DNA from: JBBQFI01 sp038321775
GTDB taxonomy: Bacteria > Verrucomicrobiota > Verrucomicrobiia > Chthoniobacterales > UBA10450
Reading direction: 5' to 3'
Assembly (NCBI GenBank): GCA_038321775.1
Contig: JBBQFI010000012.1
Span: forward strand, 12,282-76,281
DNA length: 64,000 nt
Below are positions 26,920 through 35,076 of this stretch, piece after piece (position 1 is the first letter of the stretch; every line of letters begins with the position of its first letter). Below the pieces are notes generated by a model. The model was not told where the DNA came from. It ran no database searches and saw only the letters and a program-made list of their open reading frames with translations. The position numbers and the translations under genes were made by a program.

Positions 26920-27375
26920 ATGGATCGGCTTACGCATATCGCGCCCGACGGCAGCGCGCAGATGGTCGATGTTTCGGCTAAGTTAGCGAGCGCGCGTGCC
27001 GCGACCGCAGTGGGGCGCATCCGGGTTCGGCGCGAAACGCTTAAGCTCATTGCGCAGGATCGGATCGCCAAAGGGAATGTCTTCGCCGTCGCGCGGATCG
27101 CGGGGATTCAAGCCGCGAAACAAACGTCGCAACTGATTCCTCTCTGTCACAATCTCAATCTTACCCACGCGGAGGTGGCATTGAATTCCCTGGATGACGG
27201 CATCGAAGCCAGGTGCACAGCTCGCACTAACGCGGAGACTGGCGTCGAAATGGAAGCGTTGACCGGAGTCGCGGTGGCTTTGCTCACGATCTACGACATG
27301 TGTAAAGCCGTGGATAAGGACATGCGCATTCTCGAAATCAGTCTCGTCGAGAAGACTAAGACATCGATAGCTTAG
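26920..27375 (+). CDS. moaC: Cyclic pyranopterin monophosphate synthase
   Basis: Second enzyme of molybdenum cofactor synthesis, acting on the MoaA product. 151 residues from ATG 26920, the normal MoaC length. Conserved stretches include QMVDVSAK, the catalytic region KQTSQLIPLCHNL, the VEMEALTGV segment, and the final LTIYDMCKAVDKDM. A longer reading into moaA is rejected because MoaC proteins start just before the H-x-x-P-D-G-x-A-x-MVDV block. Operon with moaA (2 bp gap) and mog (9 bp gap). Confidence 0.96.
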   Translation: MDRLTHIAPDGSAQMVDVSAKLASARAATAVGRIRVRRETLKLIAQDRIAKGNVFAVARIAGIQAAKQTSQLIPLCHNLNLTHAEVALNSLDDGIEARCTARTNAETGVEMEALTGVAVALLTIYDMCKAVDKDMRILEISLVEKTKTSIA

Positions 27376-27384
27376 ATCTAACAC

Positions 27385-27867
27385 ATGCAGATCACGGTTG
27401 GTATTGTGACAATCTCCGATCGTGCCACTTCCGGTGAATACAAGGATCTCGGCGGGCCGGCCTTGAAAACCGCGGCGGAAAAGAATGAGTGGTCCGTCCT
27501 TTGCGAAGCGGTGATTCCAGATGATCGCAAACGCATTCAGGACACGGTGCGCTCTTTTGCAAACCAGGGTTGCGCTCTCATCCTCACCACCGGCGGAACC
27601 GGCATCGCTGAACGGGATGTTACGCCCGAAGCGATTCGCGAAATTATGCGGGTGGAACTTCCAGGGTTTGGCGAAACCATGCGTAGCGAATCGAGAAAAA
27701 TTACGCCGAATGGAATTTTGTCGCGCAGTCTGGCTGCGGTTGTCGATCGCGCCCTGGTCATCGCGCTCCCGGGCAAACCGAGCGGCGCGGTGGAATGTCT
27801 GGGATTTGTGGAAGGCGCTATTCCGCACGCCGTCGCGCTGGCGCAACGCGTCCCGACTTCGTGCTGA
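27385..27867 (+). CDS. mog: Molybdopterin adenylyltransferase (MogA/MoaB family)
   Basis: Activates molybdopterin by adenylation before molybdate insertion. 160 residues; the MPT-binding motif TTGGTGIAERDVTPEA is near residue 68-83, and PGKPSGAVE near the C-terminus completes the site. ATG at 27385. Third gene of moaA-moaC-mog. Together with modBC at the left edge this shows that the cell makes molybdoenzymes, although moeA, moaD/E and any molybdoenzyme lie outside. Its stop abuts, with no gap, the stop of the convergent phosphoesterase gene. MoaB is a near-equivalent name. Confidence 0.9.
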   Translation: MQITVGIVTISDRATSGEYKDLGGPALKTAAEKNEWSVLCEAVIPDDRKRIQDTVRSFANQGCALILTTGGTGIAERDVTPEAIREIMRVELPGFGETMRSESRKITPNGILSRSLAAVVDRALVIALPGKPSGAVECLGFVEGAIPHAVALAQRVPTSC

Positions 27868-28626
27868 TCAGATTGTCACCAGCGTTAGCTCGGGTCTGCA
27901 ATTAAAACGCCACGGAACAATATAGGTTCCAATCCCAGGATTCACGTTGAGCGGTCCGGCGGGCGTTTCGTAGTAGCCAAGATCATATCGTCCGACCGCG
28001 GGCGGCAGAATGATTGCGCCCCACAAAGGCAATCGCACCTGACCGCCGTGTGAATGGCCAGCGAGAATCAAATCGTAATTTTGGTTTCCGAGCCGATCGG
28101 CCATGACTGGATAATGCATTAATAAAATCCGGCGGCTCGCCTTCGTTGTGTCGTGCGAATTCAAACCGGCGATTCCCATGCCGACCAGTTGCAAATCGTG
28201 CTCCGCCAAAGTCACATTGCGTGACGGCAACCATCCACCGCCTGTTGCCGCAAACGCGCGGTAATATTCCTGAAATGGCGCCCGGCTCGAGTAGTCGTGA
28301 TTCCCGGGAATGCCGTAGCCCGGCGCCTTGATTTGCCTAAGGAAACTGAGCGCTTCGGTGAGATAAGAGCGCTCTTCAATTAGATCGCCGGTGAAACAAA
28401 CAAAATCGGGAGCGAGCTCGTTGATCTTCTGAACAACTTCGGTCGCAAAACGCGCATCGCCTTTATAATGGAAGTCCGAGAAATGGATGAAGCGAGTGCG
28501 GCTGGCGTTACCAATCTTTAAATTACGCACCCGCAGCAAAGACGGCTCGATCCATTCGGCGTCGATCCCTGCAGCGGCGGGTAAGGCCAGAAGCGCAAGT
28601 CCTAGAAATTTTCGTCGGCTGATCAT
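27868..28626 (-). CDS. Tat-exported metallophosphoesterase (YkuE/YaeI-like)
   Basis: 252 residues. A twin-arginine signal SRRKFLG heads a hydrophobic stretch ending about residue 20, so the folded enzyme is exported. The calcineurin-like metal motifs are in order: FSDFHYKG, FTGDLIEE, GNHDY, LMHYP and GHSHGGQVRLP. The related YkuE and YaeI proteins are membrane-associated phosphodiesterases, some acting on UDP-diacylglucosamine-like lipids. Here the substrate is open. ATG at 28624-28626. Confidence 0.85.
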   Translation of the reverse strand: MISRRKFLGLALLALPAAAGIDAEWIEPSLLRVRNLKIGNASRTRFIHFSDFHYKGDARFATEVVQKINELAPDFVCFTGDLIEERSYLTEALSFLRQIKAPGYGIPGNHDYSSRAPFQEYYRAFAATGGGWLPSRNVTLAEHDLQLVGMGIAGLNSHDTTKASRRILLMHYPVMADRLGNQNYDLILAGHSHGGQVRLPLWGAIILPPAVGRYDLGYYETPAGPLNVNPGIGTYIVPWRFNCRPELTLVTI

Positions 28627-28670
28627 TCTCGATTAAAACAAGCATAAGACATTCTCAGGTGCGCTGTCAT

Positions 28671-29717
28671 TCAATCTGGAAAAATCAGAAGGCGCATGAA
28701 AGCTCTGCCGCTCTCGCTCAGGGCAGCCCGCTCACCGCGGCCCGTGAGAGTTCCGCGCGTCAGATCAAAATAGCTGGCAGTGCTTTTTTTGAAATAAGTG
28801 AGTTCAGGTTGCGTAACGACTCGTCCGCTCGGTTCGATTTTTAGCGGTACGCCGGATTGCGCGAACGAGACTTCCCAAGATTTGGCTTCCTGCGAGGGAG
28901 AGGTTCGCAACAACCACGGGTAGCGTTTCATCAAATCGAAATGCTTCGTGTTCGGTAACGTCACTTTGTAGAAGGTTGTCTCCTGCGAAAAAAATTCCGA
29001 CATGGTGAGATCAGGTTGTTTCTGCAACGCCAGATACAAGCGCGCGACATCGATCCCGACGAGATTCAAGCCGTTGTAAAGTCCGTTCCGATTCGGCTCG
29101 GTTCTGAAATAAACATTATACCAGGATTCGAATTCGCGACTTAACATCAAATTGAGTTCGAGGTGCACGTGAGCACGCGCCTGGTCGATTCCGGCTCCGG
29201 TGTGGCCCATCACGCCTAAGGTTTCGCCCCGTTGCAGATGCTGGTCGACGTGAACAGAGATGGAATGAAGGTGCGCACATAAACTGTAATAGCTCGCGCC
29301 ATCCCAGCGGTGTTCGATCACGACGTAGTTGCCGTAGTTGGAAAATCCCGGAACGGCATTGACATGTGCGACGCGGCCCGCGGCGATCGCGTGCACTTCA
29401 TCGAGCGGTTCTCCGCGCGCGTCGCGCTCCAACGGACGAATATCGATGCCTTCATGAAAACGTTTGTAGATTATTCCAGCCGGCGTTTCGATCGGATCAC
29501 GCACAAATCCATATTGCCCGCCTTCCCAGGGTGTTGATTGCACGCCTTGAAAGTCGCGGGCGATTACCTGATAAAACGCGGCGCCGTCGCCACGAAGAAG
29601 AGCGTCGTTGGCGGTCGGTAGCGCGAGATCGAGACGGTCACGTTCTTTCTGCGCATGTATTGCGCTAGCGCAGCCGAGATAAGCGATCAAAAATTTGATC
29701 GTTACCGAACGGATCAT
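28671..29717 (-). CDS. Secreted M23-family metallopeptidase
   Basis: 348 residues from ATG 29715-29717, which overlaps the upstream stop as ATGA. A signal peptide (ending SAIHAQ) is followed by a LytM/M23 domain at about 75-190: FHEGIDIRP supplies the first His/Asp zinc ligands and HVHLELN the H-x-H. M23 enzymes cut peptidoglycan cross-bridges or are inactive LytM regulators; here the ligands appear intact. The C-terminal 150 residues are of unknown family. Confidence 0.82.
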   Translation of the reverse strand: MIRSVTIKFLIAYLGCASAIHAQKERDRLDLALPTANDALLRGDGAAFYQVIARDFQGVQSTPWEGGQYGFVRDPIETPAGIIYKRFHEGIDIRPLERDARGEPLDEVHAIAAGRVAHVNAVPGFSNYGNYVVIEHRWDGASYYSLCAHLHSISVHVDQHLQRGETLGVMGHTGAGIDQARAHVHLELNLMLSREFESWYNVYFRTEPNRNGLYNGLNLVGIDVARLYLALQKQPDLTMSEFFSQETTFYKVTLPNTKHFDLMKRYPWLLRTSPSQEAKSWEVSFAQSGVPLKIEPSGRVVTQPELTYFKKSTASYFDLTRGTLTGRGERAALSESGRAFMRLLIFPD

Positions 29718-30181
29718 TTTTTGTGCTCGCCGATGACGCGCCAATCCTTGCGCATAAATTCGATATCGGCCGCAGTTAAACCGGAAGGCAAATAAATTTT
29801 CCCATCGGAAACGCGTCGATCTACCTGCAACTCAGTCAACGCGCGGCCGTTCACGAAAACGAAAAGATTACTCCCGCGGCGTTCGATACTCAGCGCATCG
29901 AGAGCAATTTTTCCGTGATCGTCGAATTGCAGCAGCACACCGAAACTTCCATCCGGTGCGGGATAGGCGCGAAACGCTGTCACATCGCGCTCGGAAAGAG
30001 CGGGCGTTTTTTCGATGAAAACATTTTTGCCCGAGAATTGCGATCGAAGGCCGGTTGAGAAAGGGGCGCCGTCGCGCTCATTCGCTTCGGCGTGAACGCG
30101 AAATATGCAGTGCCGTTCCCTGGCAAAGGCCGTGCTGAGAAAGAGCAAAAAGCAAAGCGCAGTCGTAATACCCTTCCTCAT
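29714..30181 (-). CDS. Small secreted protein resembling the SecD P1-head region
   Basis: 155 residues from ATG 30179-30181, with a signal peptide ending AFARE. The mature part resembles the small periplasmic head domain of SecD/F proteins: L-S-E-R-D-V, then VLLQFDDHGKIAL, FVFVNGRAL, and a final KIYLPSGLTAADIEFM. Several Verrucomicrobiota-type small proteins carry this fold alone; the function is not known. It is translationally coupled to the M23 peptidase, suggesting an envelope role. The SecD likeness is a visual judgement. Confidence 0.65.
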   Translation of the reverse strand: MRKGITTALCFLLFLSTAFARERHCIFRVHAEANERDGAPFSTGLRSQFSGKNVFIEKTPALSERDVTAFRAYPAPDGSFGVLLQFDDHGKIALDALSIERRGSNLFVFVNGRALTELQVDRRVSDGKIYLPSGLTAADIEFMRKDWRVIGEHKK

Positions 30182-30236
30182 GGACGATTGATAAAGCGTT
30201 TGACAGGATTTGCAACGATTGCTGATTAAACGCCGA

Positions 30237-30764
30237 ATGAAACGCATCACCGCGCTCCTTTTTGTTTTGCTCGCCCTGACGGCCAACGCGCCGGCGCAGG
30301 GAACCACGAACGTTCCGGCCAGGCGCGGTTGGGTGGGCCGCATGCTTCATCCTTTCAGCAGCGGATCGCAGATGCCGGAGTATGGCGATCCGCGCCTGCG
30401 CGGTTTGGTGTTGCGCCTCGAACTCTCACCGCAACCGGTAAAGTTATCGGAAGTGCGTCTGCTCGATGTCAAAGTCACGCTCACGAATTTATCGAAACGT
30501 CCGGTCGAGTTGCAGTTCCCTAACGAGCAACGCATCGAAATTTATTTACTCAACTCCACCGAACGCGTTTTGACGAAATGGTCGGACAATCACGCTTTTG
30601 AAGAGAAACCGGCCACCATTCTCATCAATCCTGAGGAACATCTTGAATACAACGAGCGAATCGCAACGCGCGATCTCACGCCTAACACGGTCTTCATCGC
30701 CGATGTTTTTTTCCCGCGTTATCCCGAACTGCGCGTGCGGCAAAAATTCCTCACCGCACCCTGA
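30237..30764 (+). CDS. Secreted BsuPI-domain-like protein
   Basis: 175 residues from ATG 30237. Signal peptide to about residue 20 (ANAPAQ). The remainder reads like a BsuPI (intracellular proteinase inhibitor) beta-sandwich: VTLTNLSKRPVELQFPNEQR, then KWSDNHAFE and a final INPEEHLEYNE. Such domains occur in envelope proteins of many bacteria without proven inhibitor activity. Divergent from the SecD-head-like gene with 55 bp between starts. The PHP phosphatase follows after 8 bp. Confidence 0.7.
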   Translation: MKRITALLFVLLALTANAPAQGTTNVPARRGWVGRMLHPFSSGSQMPEYGDPRLRGLVLRLELSPQPVKLSEVRLLDVKVTLTNLSKRPVELQFPNEQRIEIYLLNSTERVLTKWSDNHAFEEKPATILINPEEHLEYNERIATRDLTPNTVFIADVFFPRYPELRVRQKFLTAP

Positions 30765-30772
30765 CGATTCTC

Positions 30773-31555
30773 TTGCGTCCATTCGCTGATTACCACACGC
30801 ATCCGCAAGGGCATCGCGTGCAACCCTACACGCAGCAGTTGCTGCAGCCTTGGGCCGATCAAGCGCAAGAGATCGGTCTCACCGAAATCGCATTCACCGA
30901 TCATGATCGGTATCACGAAGGAATTGATTTTGATGAAATCGAAAAGCTTCGCGAAAATAATCCAGGTCTGAAGATTCGTGCCGGCATCGAGCTGGACAAC
31001 GATCCGCAGACTTCAGCTGCGGGACGTAAGTGGGTCGAAGAAAATTGGGACCGACTCGATTTCGTTCTCGGTTCCGTCCATTACCTCGAACGCGACGGTC
31101 AAATGTTCGATAGCGTGCCGGCCGGCGCAGAACAGTTCGCCGGTCGCGACGTTGATGAAATTTACGTGGATTATTTTCGACGCGTGCGCGAAATCGCCGC
31201 TACCGGATTGGTCGATTGCCTCGCGCATATCGATCTGGTCAAAATTCATGGGCATCGGCCGAAGGCCGAGATCGAGTCGCTCATCGGCGAAACGCTCGAT
31301 TTCATCCGTTCCCGCGATCTTGCGATTGAACTTTCCACGGCAGGATGGCGAAAACCGGTAAAGGAACTTTATCCGAGCGATCGCATCATCGAACTTGCCG
31401 TCGCCAGGGGAATTTCATTCACCACCGCCTCCGATGCGCATTCGCACGTACAGCTCGGCGAAAATTACGAGCGGCTGGGGGAGAAAATGGACTCGTTAGG
31501 CGTGCGTTCGGCTTACGTTTTCGAGAAACACCAGCGTAAACCTGCAGCCCAGTAG
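30773..31555 (+). CDS. PHP-domain histidinol-phosphatase-like phosphoesterase
   Basis: 260-residue trinuclear metallophosphatase of the HisJ/HisK type, which dephosphorylates L-histidinol phosphate in histidine synthesis. PHP motifs in order are DYHTHPQGH, AFTDHDRY, GIELDND, LGSVHYLE, CLAHIDLVKI and TASDAHSHVQLG. TTG at 30773 is the only start that keeps the first motif and follows the previous stop by 8 bp. No other his genes are present in the window, so another phosphomonoester substrate is possible. The gene ends 2 bp from the convergent ybaB. Confidence 0.83.
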   Translation: MRPFADYHTHPQGHRVQPYTQQLLQPWADQAQEIGLTEIAFTDHDRYHEGIDFDEIEKLRENNPGLKIRAGIELDNDPQTSAAGRKWVEENWDRLDFVLGSVHYLERDGQMFDSVPAGAEQFAGRDVDEIYVDYFRRVREIAATGLVDCLAHIDLVKIHGHRPKAEIESLIGETLDFIRSRDLAIELSTAGWRKPVKELYPSDRIIELAVARGISFTTASDAHSHVQLGENYERLGEKMDSLGVRSAYVFEKHQRKPAAQ

Positions 31556-31557
31556 CT

Positions 31558-31869
31558 TTACATCAAACCCGGTGGAAGACCCATTCCGCCGGTAATCTTG
31601 GTCATTTCGGATTGCGCGAGATCCTTGCCTTGTGCGATCGCCTGCTGCACCGCGCTCAAAACGAGGTCCTCTAAAATTTCTATGTCTTCCGGATCGACAA
31701 TCTCTTTCGCGATCTTGATCGAGATGACATCGCCGGCGCCATTCGCTACGACCGTTACCTTGCCGCCGCCGGCTTGCACCTCCACCGTTTTTTCCTCCAG
31801 CTCAGCCTGCGTTTTCGCCATTTGCTCCTGCATCTTCTGAGCTTGCTTCATCAATTTGTTAATGTTCAT
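31558..31869 (-). CDS. ybaB: YbaB/EbfC nucleoid-associated protein
   Basis: 103-residue DNA-binding dimer that lies downstream of dnaX in many bacteria. The N-terminal helix is MNINKLMKQAQKMQEQMAK, followed by the beta hairpin VEVQAGGGKVTVVANG and the helix EDLVLSAVQQAI. ATG at 31867-31869. It is the second gene after dnaX on the minus strand, separated by 131 bp that contain a perfect 14-bp palindrome. recR, often next, is absent; a convergent gene takes its place. Confidence 0.93.
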   Translation of the reverse strand: MNINKLMKQAQKMQEQMAKTQAELEEKTVEVQAGGGKVTVVANGAGDVISIKIAKEIVDPEDIEILEDLVLSAVQQAIAQGKDLAQSEMTKITGGMGLPPGLM

Positions 31870-31939
31870 GCGTCGGATTCTCTTTCACTCATCACGGCTC
31901 AAGCCATCCGCCTTCGCTCTTCGCAAAATCGGCACCCGC

Positions 31940-31968
31940 AAACTTGACGGCTTAAAGCCGTCAAGTTT
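31940..31968. repeat. Perfect palindrome between dnaX and ybaB
   Basis: Two 14-base arms (31940-31953 and 31955-31968) around a single central A form a perfect inverted repeat. No T-run follows strongly on either strand beyond the arm ends (TTT), so it is not a textbook terminator. It could attenuate read-through from dnaX into ybaB, protect an mRNA end, or bind a dimeric protein. Confidence 0.7.
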
Positions 31969-32000
31969 CTGCGCAGCGAGAGAACGAATAACGTAAGACA

Positions 32001-33662
32001 TCACGATTTGATTTCGCCCTTAAAAATTTCGAGCGCTTCTTTAATGAGCGGATCGTCTTTGAAGGTTTCCGCGCTGCTCGCCTTTTTTGACGGCGGGAAT
32101 TCGGCCGTCTCGTTTACAACGGGTGCCGGTAAACCTTCCTTCATCACAAATTTTACGGTCCAATCGCGGCCGCTGATTTCTTTCAGGAGCGTTTCGAGGA
32201 AGCGCCGATTGTTGTCGGTCGCGAGCGTTTCGATCATCGATTTCTGCTCAGGCGGATAACCGATCAGGAACGTGCGCCCTTCCGCGCTGATTCCGCGCGT
32301 GGAATCGACCAGAGTTTTCAAGAATCGTTTTTGCGCTGGAATTTTCTCTGACAGTTGGTGCCAGAGTTCATCGACATTAGCGGGCGCAGTGTCTGGAGGC
32401 GGGACAGTTTTCCTGGAGACAGGCTCACTGACCGCAGGCTGGCGCTCTTCAGCCGGGCGTACCGCAACGCTCGCGACTTTTGTGGCGCTGGGAACGGCGG
32501 CAATTTTCTTGTCCGCAACTTCTTTCCCGTCACGCAAGGCCGACAGATTTTCAATCACTTCGTTTAGCGTGACTTGATTCAATGTTTGGATCGCTTTGAT
32601 CACGGCAACTTCGAAATGCAATTTCTTGTTCGGCGCCCATTTCATGCGGCCTTCCGCGGCGGCAAATTGATCGATGAGCTCGAGCAATCGATCGGTTTCG
32701 ATCACCGCGCTTTCCGTCTCCAAAGACTTTTGCAATTCCGGATTGGCATCGTCCGCGAGCGCTTCCGGTTTCACCTTGAAAATGAGCAGGTCGCGCAGAT
32801 ACGAAATCAGATCGGACGCCAGCTTCATCATGTCTTTGCCCGATTCGCTTTGCTCGTGCACGAGCTCGATCGCTTCCGCCGTGGCGCCGCGCAAGATGCG
32901 ATCGGTCAAATCCGCGACCGTTTGTTCGCTCGTGAATCCGAAAACTTTGAGCACATCGGCTTCGGCGATCGAATCGCCGCAGAACGCGACGAGTTGATCG
33001 AGCATCGATTCCGCGTCACGCAATCCGCCTTCGGCGCCGCGCGCGATCGCGTGCGCAGCCGCGGGCTCAAGCGTAAATTTTTCCTGCTGCGCGATGTATT
33101 GCAGATGTTGCGCGATTAATTTCGCCGGGATGCGATGCAAATCGAAACGCTGGCAACGACTCAGGATTGTCGCCAAAACTTTTTGCGGCTCCGTCGTGGC
33201 GAAAATAAATTTCACATGCGGCGGCGGTTCTTCGAGCGTCTTGAGCAGCGCGTTGAACGCTGCGGACGAAAGCATGTGCACTTCGTCGATCAGATAAATT
33301 TTGTAGCGACCTTTCGCCGGCGCGTAACGAACGTTGTCGCGCAACTCCCGCACATCTTCCACGCTGTTATTGCTTGCGCCGTCGATCTCGATGACGTCGA
33401 GGCTGTTGCCGCCGGCGATTTCCTTGCAGTTATCGCAAACGCCGCAGGGCGTGATGGTCGGGCCGTTCACACAATTGAGCGCTTTCGCTAGGATGCGCGC
33501 CGTCGAAGTTTTGCCGACCCCGCGCGGACCGACAAAAAGATAGGCGTGCGCGAGACGATTCTGCTCGACGGCATTCTTGAGAGTCTGCGAGACGTGATTC
33601 TGTCCTACCAGATCATCAAATGTCTGCGGCCGATACTTTCTCGCGAAAACCTGGTAGCTCAC
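32001..33662 (-). CDS. dnaX: DNA polymerase III subunits gamma/tau
   Basis: Clamp-loader ATPase that organises the replisome. 553 residues. Walker A GPRGVGKTS is at 45-53, the zinc module uses Cys64, Cys73, Cys76 and Cys79 (CGVCDNC), Walker B is IDEVHML near 125-131, and the sensor 1/arginine-finger box is LSRCQRF. After domain III a Pro/Ala/Lys-rich linker (about 385-430) leads to a tau-type C-terminal domain. I did not see an obvious programmed frameshift slippery site, so a separate gamma form is not indicated. ATG at 33660-33662. Operon with ybaB. Confidence 0.95.
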   Translation of the reverse strand: MSYQVFARKYRPQTFDDLVGQNHVSQTLKNAVEQNRLAHAYLFVGPRGVGKTSTARILAKALNCVNGPTITPCGVCDNCKEIAGGNSLDVIEIDGASNNSVEDVRELRDNVRYAPAKGRYKIYLIDEVHMLSSAAFNALLKTLEEPPPHVKFIFATTEPQKVLATILSRCQRFDLHRIPAKLIAQHLQYIAQQEKFTLEPAAAHAIARGAEGGLRDAESMLDQLVAFCGDSIAEADVLKVFGFTSEQTVADLTDRILRGATAEAIELVHEQSESGKDMMKLASDLISYLRDLLIFKVKPEALADDANPELQKSLETESAVIETDRLLELIDQFAAAEGRMKWAPNKKLHFEVAVIKAIQTLNQVTLNEVIENLSALRDGKEVADKKIAAVPSATKVASVAVRPAEERQPAVSEPVSRKTVPPPDTAPANVDELWHQLSEKIPAQKRFLKTLVDSTRGISAEGRTFLIGYPPEQKSMIETLATDNNRRFLETLLKEISGRDWTVKFVMKEGLPAPVVNETAEFPPSKKASSAETFKDDPLIKEALEIFKGEIKS

Positions 33663-33792
33663 GGTTTCAGTCTAAATGGGTTGATTGGTTCTCGAAAACA
33701 GAAAATCAGATTGTGGACAGAATTAGTCGGATTGTTGAATTATCCGCCGTGACATACGGCGCTCACATCCCAGTCTTGTCGATCATGAGGGA

Positions 33793-34875
33793 ATGGAATT
33801 GAGCGACCAAGACCTCGATCAGCTCTCGGTTTTCTTTCTCGCCGAGAATGAACAGAGTGCAACGAGCGTTCTCTCGCGCCTGTCGAATTTTATATCGGTC
33901 GCAAAGCAGTCGCTCGATTTTGCCGTTTACGACATGCGTTTGAATGACGCGCTGAAAAATGAACTCAGCGCGGTCTTGAAAAATCGCGCCGACGCTGGGG
34001 TCGATATTCGAATTTGCTACGACGGCGACAAGCCGTTGCAGCCCGATCTCGCGGCCGGCCAGGATCCGGCGCCGCCGGGCACAGGCGCATTTGTGCAATC
34101 GTTAGGCTATCCGTGGCGACGCATCGGCGGGATGAAGTTAATGCATCAGAAATTCATCGTTCGCGATCGCGCGGCAGTTTGGACCGGCTCGCTCAATCTT
34201 ACCGATGATGCGTTCACGCTCATGGAAAATAACGTCGTCGAACTGATCTCGCCCGTGCTCGCTGATTATTATGCGCAGGATTTCGAACAAATGTGGGCGA
34301 AGGAAAATTTCGAAAACACCGGCGAAATTCGGACGACGCCTGTGTCGCTAATGTTTGCGGGTCAACCGGCGACGGTGCGCGTTATGTTTTCTCCCGGATG
34401 CGGACTGGCGATTGACGGCGAAATTGCTCAACGTGTGCACGCCGCGCGCCGTCGGGTTCGCATTTGCAGTCTGCTCATCAACTCGTGCACGTTAATCGGG
34501 GCGCTGGGAGATTTATTGCGCGAGCGACGTGTAGTGGTTGATGGAATTTACGATCGGACGCAGATGGCGGACGTTTATCGTCAATGGCAGGATGTGCCGC
34601 AGAATCGCTGGAAGATCGGCGCGGTGCAGGACATCGTTGCGCGAGCGGGCATCGTCGGAAAAAATTCAACGCCATATTCGCCGACGGGGAGGCACGATTT
34701 TATGCACAATAAAGTTCTCGTGATCGACGACACCGTTATCACTGGCTCGTATAATTTTTCGCGCAGCGCGCAGTTCAACGCCGAAAATATTTTGTTCGTC
34801 GAAAGCGCGACGCTGGCCGAACGCTACAGCGTTTACATCGATCATCTCATACAGAAGTATGGCGCAGGCCAATGA
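33793..34875 (+). CDS. Phospholipase D-like protein with two HKD motifs
   Basis: 360-residue protein of the PLD superfamily. The first HKD motif is HQKFIVRD (His118, Lys120, Asp125) followed by the Gly-Ser pair in WTGSLNLTD; the second is HNKVLVIDD near residue 303 followed by TGSYNFS. Both sets of catalytic residues are present, so it is probably active. Family members are nucleases, phospholipases or lipid synthases. No signal peptide is seen, favouring a cytoplasmic role. Nothing nearby indicates a defence system. The ATG at 33793 is 130 bp from the divergent dnaX. Confidence 0.85.
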   Translation: MELSDQDLDQLSVFFLAENEQSATSVLSRLSNFISVAKQSLDFAVYDMRLNDALKNELSAVLKNRADAGVDIRICYDGDKPLQPDLAAGQDPAPPGTGAFVQSLGYPWRRIGGMKLMHQKFIVRDRAAVWTGSLNLTDDAFTLMENNVVELISPVLADYYAQDFEQMWAKENFENTGEIRTTPVSLMFAGQPATVRVMFSPGCGLAIDGEIAQRVHAARRRVRICSLLINSCTLIGALGDLLRERRVVVDGIYDRTQMADVYRQWQDVPQNRWKIGAVQDIVARAGIVGKNSTPYSPTGRHDFMHNKVLVIDDTVITGSYNFSRSAQFNAENILFVESATLAERYSVYIDHLIQKYGAGQ

Positions 34876-34896
34876 TGGAGCGCGTCAACTCTTGCA

Positions 34897-34987
34897 GGTC
34901 ATCCCGAGCGAAGCGAGGGACCTCACGAAATATGAAAGGATGACGCGTTCTGAATTCGCGAGATCCTTCGCTACGCTCAGCATGACC
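34897..34987. repeat. Dispersed palindromic repeat, copy 1
   Basis: A 91-bp element whose ends form imperfect 33-base inverted arms, beginning GGTCATCCCGAGCGAAGCGA and ending with the complementary CTCAGCATGACC. A second copy is at 56056-56172. Elements of this type, giving translated fragments such as FASLRMT or RFAQND, occur between genes in many unrelated bacteria. It fills most of the gap between the PLD-like gene and the SGNH gene and can fold into a long hairpin. Confidence 0.8.
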
Positions 34988-35076
34988 GAGTGGGCGACCG
35001 CGCGGCGCTGATCGCCATCGGTACGACACTCCTCCTCGTCTCAGCTGGGCGATGATTTGCGGTTACGAGTTCGCGA

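Noticed and set aside
31870..33792. Possible SRP RNA or recR beside dnaX-ybaB
   Set aside because: No SRP core hairpin sequence and no RecR reading frame were found in the gaps around these genes.
33793..34875. A phage-defence system around the phospholipase-D-like protein
   Set aside because: Neighbours are dnaX and an acylation pair; no helicase, methylase or other defence partner is present.
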